Positions 7,835 through 15,223 of a stretch of 24,634 bases of DNA are shown piece after piece. The stretch is from the NCBI GenBank assembly GCA_902773045.1, contig CACYDE010000129.1:1-24634 (forward strand). Reading direction: 5' to 3'. The notes below the pieces were generated by a model. It had not been told where the DNA came from. It saw only the letters and a list, made by a program, of their open reading frames with translations, and did not search any database. The position numbers and the translations under genes are program-made. This DNA is from an uncultured Ruminococcus sp. (GTDB lineage: Bacteria > Bacillota > Clostridia > Oscillospirales > Acutalibacteraceae). Each line of letters begins with the position of its first letter. Position 1 is the stretch's first letter.

Positions 7835-10279
7835 ATGAATAAAGAATATATGGTGAATAACATAGAGAATTACGATTTTCAGTCTCTCGGAAAAGTTCCC
7901 GTGCTTGCGCTTCGCGGACTGGTGGTTTTTCCGGATTCCGTGATCCACTTTGACGTTGCAAGAACAGCTTCGGTCGCTGCGGTGAATGCTGCTATGAAAA
8001 TGAATCAGATAATGTTCGTGACGACTCAGAAGGATCCGATGAAAAGCCGTCCGTCTCCGGACGATCTCTTTGAGGTAGGAACGGTCGTGAAGATAGTTCA
8101 GACGATACGTCAGCCCGATAATTCAACGAGAGTTGTTGCGGAAGGTCTTCACAGAGGCGTCGCAATTGAACTGAAAAAAGAAAAAAGCTACATTGAGGGA
8201 GAGGTTATTTCCTGCATTTACAAAGCGCCCGAAACACCGACCGAGCAATTGGCGATGATGAGGATCGTGAAAAACGAGTTTCAGAGGTATGTGGATCTTT
8301 CGCCTAAGATTCCGAATGACATAATGTTCAGGGTGGAGCTTTCAAATTCACCGAGTAAGCTTGCGGATTTCGTCGCAAATAATATTGTTGTTGACTTCAA
8401 TTCAAAGCAGAGAATGCTGGCAGCTTTCGGCGTCGACGAAAGACTTGAAATGATCCTTGAAACTTTATACACCGAAACCGAGATCCTTGAGATCCAGAAT
8501 AAGATCATCGACCGCGCTCATGAACACATGGACGACAATCAGAAAGAATATTTTCTTCATGAACAGATCCGCGCGATCCGTGAGGAACTCGGCGAAGAAG
8601 ATATTGACGAAGAGGCAAATGAATATAAGGAGAAAATCCTTGCTCTTAAAGTCGAGAAAAAGATCAAGGAGCAGCTTTTGAAAGAATGCGGCAGACTTCA
8701 AAAGCTGCCCGAAGCGTCTCAGGAAGCCTTTACGCTGAGAATGTATCTTGACGCTTGTCTGGAGCTTCCGTGGGACAAGTCTTCAAAGGATAAAATAGAG
8801 ATCTCCGCTGTGGCAAAATCTCTCGATAAAAATCATTACGGACTTGATAAAGTTAAGGAAAGAATAATCGAATACCTTGCTGTCAGAAAGCTTACGCCCG
8901 ATGTTAAAGGTCAGATCATCTGTCTTGTCGGTCCTCCCGGAGTCGGAAAAACCTCCATCGCACAGTCCATCGCGGCAGCCATCGGGCGAAAAGCAGAGCG
9001 CATCGCTCTCGGCGGAGTTCATGACGAAGCTGAGATCAGAGGTCACAGAAGGACGTATATTGCCGCTATGCCCGGACGCATAATTTCTGCGATCAAATCT
9101 GCCGGAACAAACAACCCTGTTCTTATTCTTGATGAAATAGACAAGCTTGCGTCAGATTACAAGGGCGATCCGACGAGCGCACTTCTGGAGGTTCTTGATC
9201 CCGAACAAAACAGCACTTTCCGCGATCATTACATCGACCTTCCGTTTGATCTGAGCAAGGTTATTTTTATCACAACGGCGAATGACTCATACTCCATTCC
9301 TGCGCCTTTGAAAGACAGAATGGAGGTCATTGAGATAGGAAGCTACAACCGCGAGGAAAAATTCCACATCGCGAAAAAGCATCTTATCCCGAAACAACTG
9401 AAAAACAACGGTCTTAAAGCTGCGAACTGCAAGTTTTCAAGCTCGGCAATATACTCTTTGATCGACGGATATACACGTGAGGCGGGAGTGAGAAATCTTG
9501 AAAGAAAGATCTCTGCGGTTCTAAGGAAAATTGCACGCTGCGTTGCGTCGGGCGAAACGGAACAGATCTTCAAGATAGACGCGAAAAATATCGAGGAATA
9601 TCTCGGCCCGAAAAAGTTTAAAGAGGATCAGCTTTCCTCGAAAAATGAAGTCGGACTCGTCAACGGGCTTGCTTGGACGGCTGTCGGAGGAGAAACTCTT
9701 CCCATCGAGGTCGCGGTCGTTCCGGGAACGGGAAAAATCGAGCTGACCGGTTCTCTCGGAGACGTCATGAAAGAATCCGCAAGGATAGCCGTTACGTGCG
9801 TTCGAACCAGAGCGGAGCAGCTGGGTATCAAATCGGATTTCTACAAGGTCAACGATATACATATCCATGCACCCGAAGGCGCTGTTCCGAAAGACGGTCC
9901 TTCCGCAGGAATAACGATGACCACAGCTATTGTTTCCGCTTTGACAAACAAGCCTGTCAACCGATTTACGGCTATGACCGGTGAGATCACGCTTCGCGGC
10001 AAAGTTCTTCCCATCGGGGGACTTAAGGAAAAGTCGATGGGCGCGTATAAAATGGGCATCAAAACTATTATCATCCCGAAGCAGAATGAATCGGATCTTT
10101 ATGAGATCGACGAAACGGTTAAGGAAAACGTTAATATTATTCCTGTGGAAACTATTGATGAGGTTCTTGAAATCGCGTTCACCCTCGACAAGACCTATGA
10201 AAAAGAAACGGTGAAGCCGTCTAAAAAAAGAGCGGCAAAAAAATCGGAAAACAAGCCTGCCGAAACGGTTAGCGTCTGA
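7835..10279 (+). CDS. lon: ATP-dependent protease Lon (LonA type)
   Basis: A soluble hexameric AAA+ serine protease that removes damaged and regulatory proteins. At 814 residues it has the full LonA layout: N-terminal substrate domain (VLALRGLVVFPD onward), a coiled region around 190-300 (EYFLHEQIRAIREELGE), the ATPase with Walker A GPPGVGKTS (K372) and Walker B PVLILDEIDK, and the C-terminal protease with S690 in PKDGPSAG and K733 in GGLKEK, 43 residues apart as in other LonA proteins. The last 25 or so residues are a Lys/Ala-rich tail beyond the usual end. GGAGG at 7820-7824 sets the start. Many clostridial clusters carry a separate lonB between clpX and lonA; there is none here. engB follows after 13 bp. 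Confidence 0.97.
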   Translation: MNKEYMVNNIENYDFQSLGKVPVLALRGLVVFPDSVIHFDVARTASVAAVNAAMKMNQIMFVTTQKDPMKSRPSPDDLFEVGTVVKIVQTIRQPDNSTRVVAEGLHRGVAIELKKEKSYIEGEVISCIYKAPETPTEQLAMMRIVKNEFQRYVDLSPKIPNDIMFRVELSNSPSKLADFVANNIVVDFNSKQRMLAAFGVDERLEMILETLYTETEILEIQNKIIDRAHEHMDDNQKEYFLHEQIRAIREELGEEDIDEEANEYKEKILALKVEKKIKEQLLKECGRLQKLPEASQEAFTLRMYLDACLELPWDKSSKDKIEISAVAKSLDKNHYGLDKVKERIIEYLAVRKLTPDVKGQIICLVGPPGVGKTSIAQSIAAAIGRKAERIALGGVHDEAEIRGHRRTYIAAMPGRIISAIKSAGTNNPVLILDEIDKLASDYKGDPTSALLEVLDPEQNSTFRDHYIDLPFDLSKVIFITTANDSYSIPAPLKDRMEVIEIGSYNREEKFHIAKKHLIPKQLKNNGLKAANCKFSSSAIYSLIDGYTREAGVRNLERKISAVLRKIARCVASGETEQIFKIDAKNIEEYLGPKKFKEDQLSSKNEVGLVNGLAWTAVGGETLPIEVAVVPGTGKIELTGSLGDVMKESARIAVTCVRTRAEQLGIKSDFYKVNDIHIHAPEGAVPKDGPSAGITMTTAIVSALTNKPVNRFTAMTGEITLRGKVLPIGGLKEKSMGAYKMGIKTIIIPKQNESDLYEIDETVKENVNIIPVETIDEVLEIAFTLDKTYEKETVKPSKKRAAKKSENKPAETVSV

Positions 10280-10292
10280 TGGGAGAGATCAC

Positions 10293-10907
10293 ATGAATTT
10301 TAACAATGCCGAATTTGAGTATGCAGCGGGAAAGTCTTCTCAGCTTCCGAAATCAACAATGCCCGAAGTTATTTTTTCCGGACGAAGCAACGTCGGAAAG
10401 TCGTCTCTGATAAATAAACTTGTGAACAGAAAATCTTTGGCGAGAGTCAGCGCAACTCCGGGAAAAACCGCAACGATAAATTTTTTCAGGGTCGATAAGT
10501 TTCATCTTGTTGATCTTCCGGGCTACGGTTACGCAAAGGTTTCAAAATCGGAAAAGCAGCGATGGTCGGAACTTATGGAAGGGTATTTCAATCAGGAAAG
10601 AAATTTTTCTCTTGTCGTTCAGATAATTGATATGCGTCATGCTCCTTCGGCGGACGACATGAATATGATCGAATATCTTTATTCCTGTGGATTTCCTTTT
10701 ATAATTGTTCTTACAAAGAAGGATAAGCTAAAGAAAACTCAGCAGGTCAAAAGACTTGAAGAGTTGGAAAATGAACTGGGAAATTATCCCGATGTTCCTA
10801 AATTTCCTTTTTCCGCGCTCACAGGCGACGGCGCGGAGGAGATAAGAAATTACATTGAAAAGTGTGTTGAGGAAACGATCGAAGAAATGAATTCCGAAGA
10901 GGAATGA
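10293..10907 (+). CDS. engB: Ribosome biogenesis GTP-binding protein YsxC/EngB
   Basis: A small TRAFAC-class GTPase needed for late assembly of the 50S ribosomal subunit, 204 residues and normal length. GTPase motifs are complete: G1 GRSNVGKSS (K36), the G2-region ATPGKTATINFF, G3 DLPGYGYAKV, G4 LTKKDKL and a G5-like FSALTGDG near the C terminus. GGGAGAG five bases before the ATG gives a clear ribosome site. It sits 13 bp behind lon, as in the Bacillus lonA-ysxC pair, so it should share the lon transcript. A strong terminator follows at 10982-11018. Confidence 0.95.
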   Translation: MNFNNAEFEYAAGKSSQLPKSTMPEVIFSGRSNVGKSSLINKLVNRKSLARVSATPGKTATINFFRVDKFHLVDLPGYGYAKVSKSEKQRWSELMEGYFNQERNFSLVVQIIDMRHAPSADDMNMIEYLYSCGFPFIIVLTKKDKLKKTQQVKRLEELENELGNYPDVPKFPFSALTGDGAEEIRNYIEKCVEETIEEMNSEEE

Positions 10908-10981
10908 TTTTCGATATGATATTTTGACGAACGTTGAGAATTATCTACGCAGGCGGTAATGCCGCTGTTATAAGACGCTTT

Positions 10982-11019
10982 AAAAAGAGGTGCAGCCAAA
11001 AAAGCTGTACCTCTTTTTT
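10982..11019 (+). terminator. Intrinsic terminator after lon-engB
   Basis: A 15-bp stem (10982-10996 with 11004-11018, one G-T pair) with a CAAAAAA loop and a run of six Ts. The A-run on the left arm makes it potentially bidirectional. It closes the quality-control block. Confidence 0.9.
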
Positions 11020-11057
11020 GTGAATTATAAAATTTCTTTGAATTTAATCTCAATAAA

Positions 11058-11086
11058 TTGACATATAACAATTTTAATTGTAAAAT
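11058..11086 (+). promoter_or_regulatory. Sigma-A-type promoter for the lipoprotein gene
   Basis: TTGACA at 11058-11063 and TAAAAT at 11081-11086 are 17 bp apart, one mismatch from consensus overall. The predicted start near 11093 leaves a leader of about 200 bases before the gene at 11292. Confidence 0.75.
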
Positions 11087-11092
11087 ATAAAA

Positions 11093-11291
11093 TAGAGTTC
11101 TGTACATCTTTTACTGCGGCGGAAAAGCAGCCGCAGGATTTATACTAAAATACATTAATTTATTCTAACCACACTGTGGTTTATTAATGCGGCAATTAAT
11201 AATACAAAACCGGCGCAGGTCACAAATGGGGGCGAGACCGAAATTGTGATTATTTAATTGCAAAAGCAATAAATGTTTCGGAGGCTGATTT
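11093..11291 (+). promoter_or_regulatory. Long structured leader of the lipoprotein gene
   Basis: The 200-base leader contains CTGCGGC/GCCGCAG (7-bp stem within about 11114-11140) and AACCACA-c-TGTGGTT (about 11167-11181), plus repeated ATTAAT motifs that could pair. This is more structure than a simple leader needs. I compared it by eye with cobalamin and TPP riboswitch core motifs and found no match, so no class is assigned. Confidence 0.4.
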
Positions 11292-12494
11292 ATGAAAAAA
11301 ATTATATGCTTGGCTTTGTCGCTCTGTTTGATGTTTCTTGCGGCAGGCTGCAACTTTTTGATAAAAAACGACGGAAGCGATCGTCTTGATTATCCTGTAA
11401 CGGTAGGTAATATTGTGTTTGATTCCGCTCCGACCGGTGTTGTTGTTTTGAGTGAAAATCTTGCCGATGTTATCATTGCCTGCGGTTATGAGGGAAAGCT
11501 TTCGGGAAGAAGCGACGCATGCTCTCAGAAAGGTATCGAAAGACTTCCGTCCGTCGGAACGCCAGACAGTCCGGATATGGAGAAGCTTCGTGAGATATCT
11601 CCCGAGCTTATCATAACGGACGCGATATTTGAGGATTCCGTGAAAGAAAAGATCACGGCTCTCGGTGCGGAAATAATGGTGGTGAAACCGGCTTACAACA
11701 AGAATGAGCTTTCCACTCTGTATTCCAATCTTGCGTCTGTTCTTGGCGGAGGCTACAGCGGAAAGATGAAGGCTATGGACACGATCGACTCGATCGAAGG
11801 CGAACTTGATTCGATGAAAAATGAGGTTTCGGGCGAAGAAGTGATTTCCACGGCATGCTATATATACGAAATGAACGGAGATCAATGCAGAGTTGTTTAT
11901 GGCAGCTGCTACGCTTCCGATCTGTTTGAATATGCTCATCTGACAAATATAGCTTCCGATGACGAAGACGGTTATATCGGAACCGATGTTCTTCTCAGAG
12001 GAAATCCCGACACTATTTTCTGTGACAGCGGAATTGCGGAGAAAATATATTCAAATAATGATTTGAGATCGCTTTCGGCAGTGTCCGGCGGAAGGGTATT
12101 TACCGTTCCCGAGAAGTATATTATGCTGCAAGGGAAAACCTGCTTGACTGCGGTGGATTTCATGATCGCAAAGACCCATGAGGGCTACACGCCGAAGCAG
12201 GAATGGCCGGAAGAATTTGAGGTTGAGGAAGAAAAACCGGTTTTTGTCGCGCCTTTTGAACCAAAGGAAGGAATTTTTTACACTATCGGCGAAACATACA
12301 GTCCCATCAAGGATATCGAACAGAGACTCATTGATCTGGGCTATATGGAGGGAGAAGCGGACGAAACCTACACCGAGGAAACTGCGGTTGCGGTGAGTGC
12401 TTTCCAGGAACTGAACGGGCTGAATGTCACGGGAATTGCGGACTATGAAACTCAGTCGGTTCTCCTTTCGGAAGATGCCGTTCCGATGTCATAA
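11292..12494 (+). CDS. Lipoprotein: helical-backbone metal/siderophore/B12-type binding domain fused to a peptidoglycan-binding domain
   Basis: A 400-residue exported lipoprotein. A signal peptide with lipobox FLAAGC puts the lipidated cysteine at C20. Residues about 45-310 look like a periplasmic-binding-protein domain of the iron-siderophore/vitamin B12 class: SENLADVIIACGYEGKLSGRSD, then SPDMEKLREISPELIITD, then a C-terminal FTVPEKYIMLQGK. An acidic Pro/Glu-rich linker (about 305-335) leads to a peptidoglycan-binding type 1 domain from 339 on (IEQRLIDLGYMEGEAD...YTEETAVAVSAFQELNGL). GGAGG just upstream sets the start. It has its own promoter and terminator, and no transporter permease or ATPase is nearby, so it may not serve a classical ABC importer. 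The ligand is unknown. Confidence 0.8.
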   Translation: MKKIICLALSLCLMFLAAGCNFLIKNDGSDRLDYPVTVGNIVFDSAPTGVVVLSENLADVIIACGYEGKLSGRSDACSQKGIERLPSVGTPDSPDMEKLREISPELIITDAIFEDSVKEKITALGAEIMVVKPAYNKNELSTLYSNLASVLGGGYSGKMKAMDTIDSIEGELDSMKNEVSGEEVISTACYIYEMNGDQCRVVYGSCYASDLFEYAHLTNIASDDEDGYIGTDVLLRGNPDTIFCDSGIAEKIYSNNDLRSLSAVSGGRVFTVPEKYIMLQGKTCLTAVDFMIAKTHEGYTPKQEWPEEFEVEEEKPVFVAPFEPKEGIFYTIGETYSPIKDIEQRLIDLGYMEGEADETYTEETAVAVSAFQELNGLNVTGIADYETQSVLLSEDAVPMS

Positions 12495-12510
12495 AAATAA
12501 TAACGATCAG

Positions 12511-12555
12511 ATAAAAAGGAGAGATCTCGTGTGAGTTTCTCCTTTTTATTATTTT
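12511..12555 (+). terminator. Intrinsic terminator after the lipoprotein gene
   Basis: A perfect 12-bp stem (12511-12522 with 12538-12549) enclosing a smaller CTC/GAG stem, with a T-rich tail. The A-rich left arm could make it work in both directions. Confidence 0.85.
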
Positions 12556-12631
12556 TATAAAAATATTTTCTATAATCGGTGAAATAAATATTGATTTTTG
12601 CGATATAATGTGTTATAATCTTATCACATAG

Positions 12632-12819
12632 TTGACAATACATATTTTTATGTTTATTGTGACCTATGTAAATTATGTACACGCATTATACAGAATTAAA
12701 TTCTGTGTAATGTGTGTCCCCTCTCCGTTATAATTAGGTGCGGCGAAAATTTTTTGAAACATAAACACATCTTTTAAAAATTCCCACGAAAGTAAGATCC
12801 TTTTGTGGGAATTTTTTGA
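12632..12819 (+). ncRNA. Candidate small RNA: promoter, 39-bp palindrome, terminator, no open frame
   Basis: TTGACA at 12632-12637 and TATTGT at 12655-12660 are 17 bp apart, predicting a start near 12667. A 39-bp near-perfect palindrome follows (arms 12679-12697 and 12699-12717, only two G-T pairs). A terminator ends the unit: 12776-12791 pairs with 12801-12816, then a T-run. The roughly 150-base product has no ribosome site followed by a reasonable frame. I do not recognise it as 6S, SRP RNA, tmRNA or RNase P RNA. The palindrome could instead be a protein-binding site. Confidence 0.45.
12776..12819 (+). terminator. Intrinsic terminator upstream of the mraZ promoter
   Basis: The 16-bp stem (one G-T pair) contains TTCCCAC/GTGGGAA, closes a nine-base loop, and has A-runs on the left arm and T-runs on the right. 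It probably insulates the mraZ promoter from upstream transcription. Confidence 0.8.
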
Positions 12820-12979
12820 TTATTACGTTTTGACAATATTTGTAAATTAATTGTGATATTATTATTACCGGAAAAAAATCAGTAAATATATAGTCAAAAC
12901 CGCAAAATGTAGTATGCTTATATAAAAATAAAGCTATATATAGATGTGCGCCAAAAAGTCCGGATTTCGGCCAAAAGGG

Positions 12980-13008
12980 TTGATTTTTTTTCGTTTAAAG
13001 GGTATAAT
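12980..13008 (+). promoter_or_regulatory. mraZ promoter
   Basis: TTGATT at 12980-12985 and a consensus TATAAT at 13003-13008 with exactly 17 bp between. The predicted transcription start near 13015 lies immediately before the GTGG box array, so the promoter and operator are adjacent. Confidence 0.8.
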
Positions 13009-13018
13009 ATAACAAAAA

Positions 13019-13052
13019 GTGGGGAAGGGTGGCGAATGGTGTCAGATTGTGT
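13019..13052 (+). promoter_or_regulatory. Putative MraZ operator: four GTGG/GTGT boxes at 10-bp spacing
   Basis: GTGG begins at 13019 and 13029, and GTGT at 13039 and 13049, an exact 10-bp period. MraZ proteins are known to bind short direct repeats (TGGGN or GTGK type) spaced one helical turn apart in front of their own gene. The array lies just past the predicted transcription start, where MraZ binding would block transcription. One of these GTGs (13029) also begins an open frame continuous with mraZ but is best read as operator. Confidence 0.75.
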
Positions 13053-13088
13053 CAGCTGGGTGCTGCGCAGTGGAAACCGTTAAATATT

Positions 13089-13517
13089 ATGACGAATTAC
13101 CTGACTGGTTCATATCAACATAATATCGACTCAAAGGGCCGCCTTACCGTACCCGTCAAGCTGAGGGAACAGCTTGGTGACACTTTTTATCTCACAAAGG
13201 GGATCGACGGCTGTATTTTCGTTTATCCCGAAAAAGAGTGGGATGTCTTTATGGAAGATCTGTGCAGTAAACCTATTTCCCGGGCGGCTGCGGTTCAGCG
13301 TCACTTTATCGCGAATTCTGCGCTTGTGGAAACGGACAGTATGGGGAGAATTCTTATCCCTAAAAATCTGAGAGAGTACGCTAAGCTGGAAAAGGACACG
13401 ATGTTCCTTGGGGTCGGAAAGCGTGCGGAAATCTGGTCGACCGAGGAGTTTGAACGCTTCACGGAGGCTCAGACTCAGGAAAGCATTATGGCTGTGATGT
13501 CTTCCGGATTGATATGA
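13089..13517 (+). CDS. mraZ: Transcriptional regulator MraZ
   Basis: An AbrB-fold DNA-binding protein that represses its own division/cell-wall cluster. I chose the ATG at 13089, giving 142 residues, because the family begins with a short lead into GSYQHNIDSKGRLTVP. The frame is open back to a GTG at 13029, which would add 20 residues unlike the family and start inside the operator. Both MraZ repeats are present: GSYQHNIDSKGRLTVPVKLRE near the N terminus and ALVETDSMGRILIPKNLRE in the second half. GGAAA lies 12 bases upstream of the ATG, longer than ideal. It heads the cell-wall cluster; rsmH follows after 220 bp. Confidence 0.93.
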   Translation: MTNYLTGSYQHNIDSKGRLTVPVKLREQLGDTFYLTKGIDGCIFVYPEKEWDVFMEDLCSKPISRAAAVQRHFIANSALVETDSMGRILIPKNLREYAKLEKDTMFLGVGKRAEIWSTEEFERFTEAQTQESIMAVMSSGLI

Positions 13518-13737
13518 TTTGTGCCGGACGTTTCGGCGGAGCTTTTGTTTTTTGTTTTGGGTAATATAAATATAAAAGATGAAGCCGTTTGATGAAAACG
13601 GCGGGCGTTTCCGGTTTGTGAAGCGCAAAATGTTGGTTTTCTTTCGGACGCTCGGAAATATACCGAAGAAAACGGACTGCAATACGTTTTGAGGAGCGGC
13701 GGAACTTTGAGTTTCCGACCGTTTCAAAGGAGTAAAT

Positions 13738-14664
13738 ATGGAATTTGTACACAAGTCTGTTTTGCTTAATGAAACGATTGAAGGACTGAATATTAAGCCT
13801 GACGGGGTTTACGTTGACGGAACCGCAGGGGGCGGCGGTCATTCGTTTGAGATCGCAAGCAGACTCGGCGATGACGGGCGGCTTATCGCAATCGACCAGG
13901 ACCCCGACGCGATAGCTGCGGCGACCGAAAGACTCGGCCGCTTCAATAATGTTACTATAGTGCGCTCAAATTTCAGTAATATAAAAGCTGTTTTACATTC
14001 GCTCGGGATCGGCGGAGCAGACGGAGTTTTGCTTGACATAGGCGTTTCATCATGGCAGCTTGATTCGCCCGAAAGGGGTTTTTCCTATCATTATGACGCA
14101 CCTCTCGATATGAGAATGAGCCGGGAAGGAACGAGCGCTTATGATTTGGTGAACGGTTGTGATCCGGGCGAGCTTTTAAGAATTCTTTCGGTTTACGGTG
14201 AAGAAAAGTTTGCGAAGAATATTGTTCGCGGGATCATGGCCGCAAGATCGGAAAGGCCGATCCAAACCACTCTCGAACTTGCCGATATAGTCCGTGAGGC
14301 TTATCCTATGAAAGCCCGTCAGAAGGGTCACCCTGCAAGGAAAACTTTTCAGGCTCTGAGGATCGCAGTGAACGGTGAGCTGGAACGACTCGGAGAGGGT
14401 CTGAAAAATTCGTTTGATGTCCTTAACAAGGACGGTCGTCTGGCTGTGATAACTTTTCATTCTCTGGAGGACAGGATCGTCAAGAAAACTATGGCGGATT
14501 GGTGCGTGGGGTGTACTTGTCCGAGCGATTTTCCTGTTTGCGTGTGCGGAAATAAGCCGAAGGCCGAGCTTGTGAATCGAAAGCCTATTGAGCCGAGCGA
14601 AGAAGAGCTTTCGGAAAATAACAGAGCGAGAAGCGCTAAGCTGAGAATATGCAGGAAATTGTAA
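13738..14664 (+). CDS. rsmH: 16S rRNA (cytosine-1402-N4) methyltransferase
   Basis: A SAM-dependent methyltransferase that modifies C1402 in the decoding centre of 16S rRNA, also called MraW; 308 residues, normal length. The N terminus HKSVLLNETIEGL and the SAM-binding loop DGTAGGGGHS (about 27-36) are typical, as are LLDIGVSSWQLD, the RGFSYHYDAPLDMRM segment and the C-terminal ITFHSLEDRIVK. AAGGAG five bases before the ATG sets the start. The mraZ-rsmH pair is the conserved head of the dcw cluster. The 220-bp gap before it is longer than usual and contains a GCCGTTT/AAACGGC hairpin near 13584-13602. Confidence 0.96.
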   Translation: MEFVHKSVLLNETIEGLNIKPDGVYVDGTAGGGGHSFEIASRLGDDGRLIAIDQDPDAIAAATERLGRFNNVTIVRSNFSNIKAVLHSLGIGGADGVLLDIGVSSWQLDSPERGFSYHYDAPLDMRMSREGTSAYDLVNGCDPGELLRILSVYGEEKFAKNIVRGIMAARSERPIQTTLELADIVREAYPMKARQKGHPARKTFQALRIAVNGELERLGEGLKNSFDVLNKDGRLAVITFHSLEDRIVKKTMADWCVGCTCPSDFPVCVCGNKPKAELVNRKPIEPSEEELSENNRARSAKLRICRKL

Positions 14665-14786
14665 TTATTACAAAAATATAAACTATTTATTTCAAAATAA
14701 GTGCTTTGTACACTAAAATTTAACATTTTCGTTATTGTGTACAAATAAAAGAGATTGTTTTCGGATAGTTCGTAGAAAAATAATGT

Positions 14787-14815
14787 TTGGAAAAGTTACG
14801 ATTTTGTAGTATAAT
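14787..14815 (+). promoter_or_regulatory. Internal dcw promoter upstream of ftsL
   Basis: TTGGAA at 14787-14792 and consensus TATAAT at 14810-14815 are 17 bp apart. It would drive ftsL and the downstream cell-wall genes separately from the MraZ-controlled promoter. Confidence 0.7.
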
Positions 14816-14886
14816 ATATGTAAGGGTTTTGAAGATAGAAAAACCTTTGTTCCGAGAATTTTTATACGAAGTTTTATATGATCGCG

Positions 14887-14926
14887 GATCGAAACCGTCG
14901 TTCGGACGGTGACACCGATTTCGATC
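14887..14926 (+). other. Two-tier hairpin in the ftsL leader
   Basis: GATCGAAA at 14887-14894 pairs with TTTCGATC at 14919-14926, enclosing CCGTC-gttcg-GACGG (14895-14909) and a nine-base single-stranded bulge. The stems are perfect. There is no T-run, so it is not a terminator. Confidence 0.5.
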
Positions 14927-15002
14927 AAGTGTTGCTTATACTGATTTCTGATTAAAAGCTTTAAAAGGATTTTCGAGGATAATTTTCCGGGGACAAGGAA
15001 GA

Positions 15003-15090
15003 AGCCGCAGGAATACTGGCGTACCCCAAGGGCACTTCCTTCGGGCGTATTTCAAGGCTGATGACGCAGTATTGCGGAAATTAGGCCGAA
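15003..15090 (+). repeat. Dispersed repeat copy in the ftsL leader
   Basis: ATACTGGCGTACCC at 15013-15026 recurs on the minus strand near position 200, and the 20 bases at 15038-15057 recur exactly on the minus strand at 24615-24634. The similarity continues through ACGCAGT (15064-15070) into an AAATTAG block. This is a non-coding repeat family present at least three times in the window. Confidence 0.75.
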
Positions 15091-15223
15091 AAGACTTAAA
15101 GATTTTAACTTAGAAAGCAGTATTGAAATGCAGGACGATTTATTTTGCGGTTTCGCTCCTGTATGTTTGATGGGTTTAAAAGTTTAAAGAATTTTATTCT
15201 TTTCTATATAATGAGGTGCTGTG

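Larger units (their letters stand above)
14665..15223 (+). promoter_or_regulatory. Gene-free rsmH-ftsL spacer: inverted repeat, promoter, structured leader, repeat copy
   Basis: No credible gene lies in this 560 bp. From left to right it holds a 9-bp perfect inverted repeat (TTTGTACAC at 14705-14713 with GTGTACAAA at 14737-14745), a promoter (14787-14815), a two-tier hairpin (14887-14926), and a dispersed-repeat copy (about 15003-15085). The leader of the ftsL transcript would be about 400 bases. Confidence 0.6.

Noticed and set aside
11250..11939. 229-codon minus-strand open frame over the lipoprotein gene
   Set aside because: It overlaps a convincing + strand lipoprotein with signal peptide and domains, and its product is low-complexity with no family features.
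12830..12862. Second TTGACA upstream of mraZ as a promoter
   Set aside because: No -10 box lies at 16-18 bp; the nearest TATTAT is 21 bp away. The promoter at 12980-13008 is far better.
13019..13052. Short regularly spaced repeats as a CRISPR or minisatellite
   Set aside because: Units are only 4-5 conserved bases within 10-bp steps; the setting after the mraZ promoter fits an operator, and no long repeats or spacers exist.
13029..13088. 20-residue extension of MraZ from a GTG
   Set aside because: The GTG is part of the 10-bp-spaced box array just past the promoter, and the extra residues do not fit the MraZ family start.
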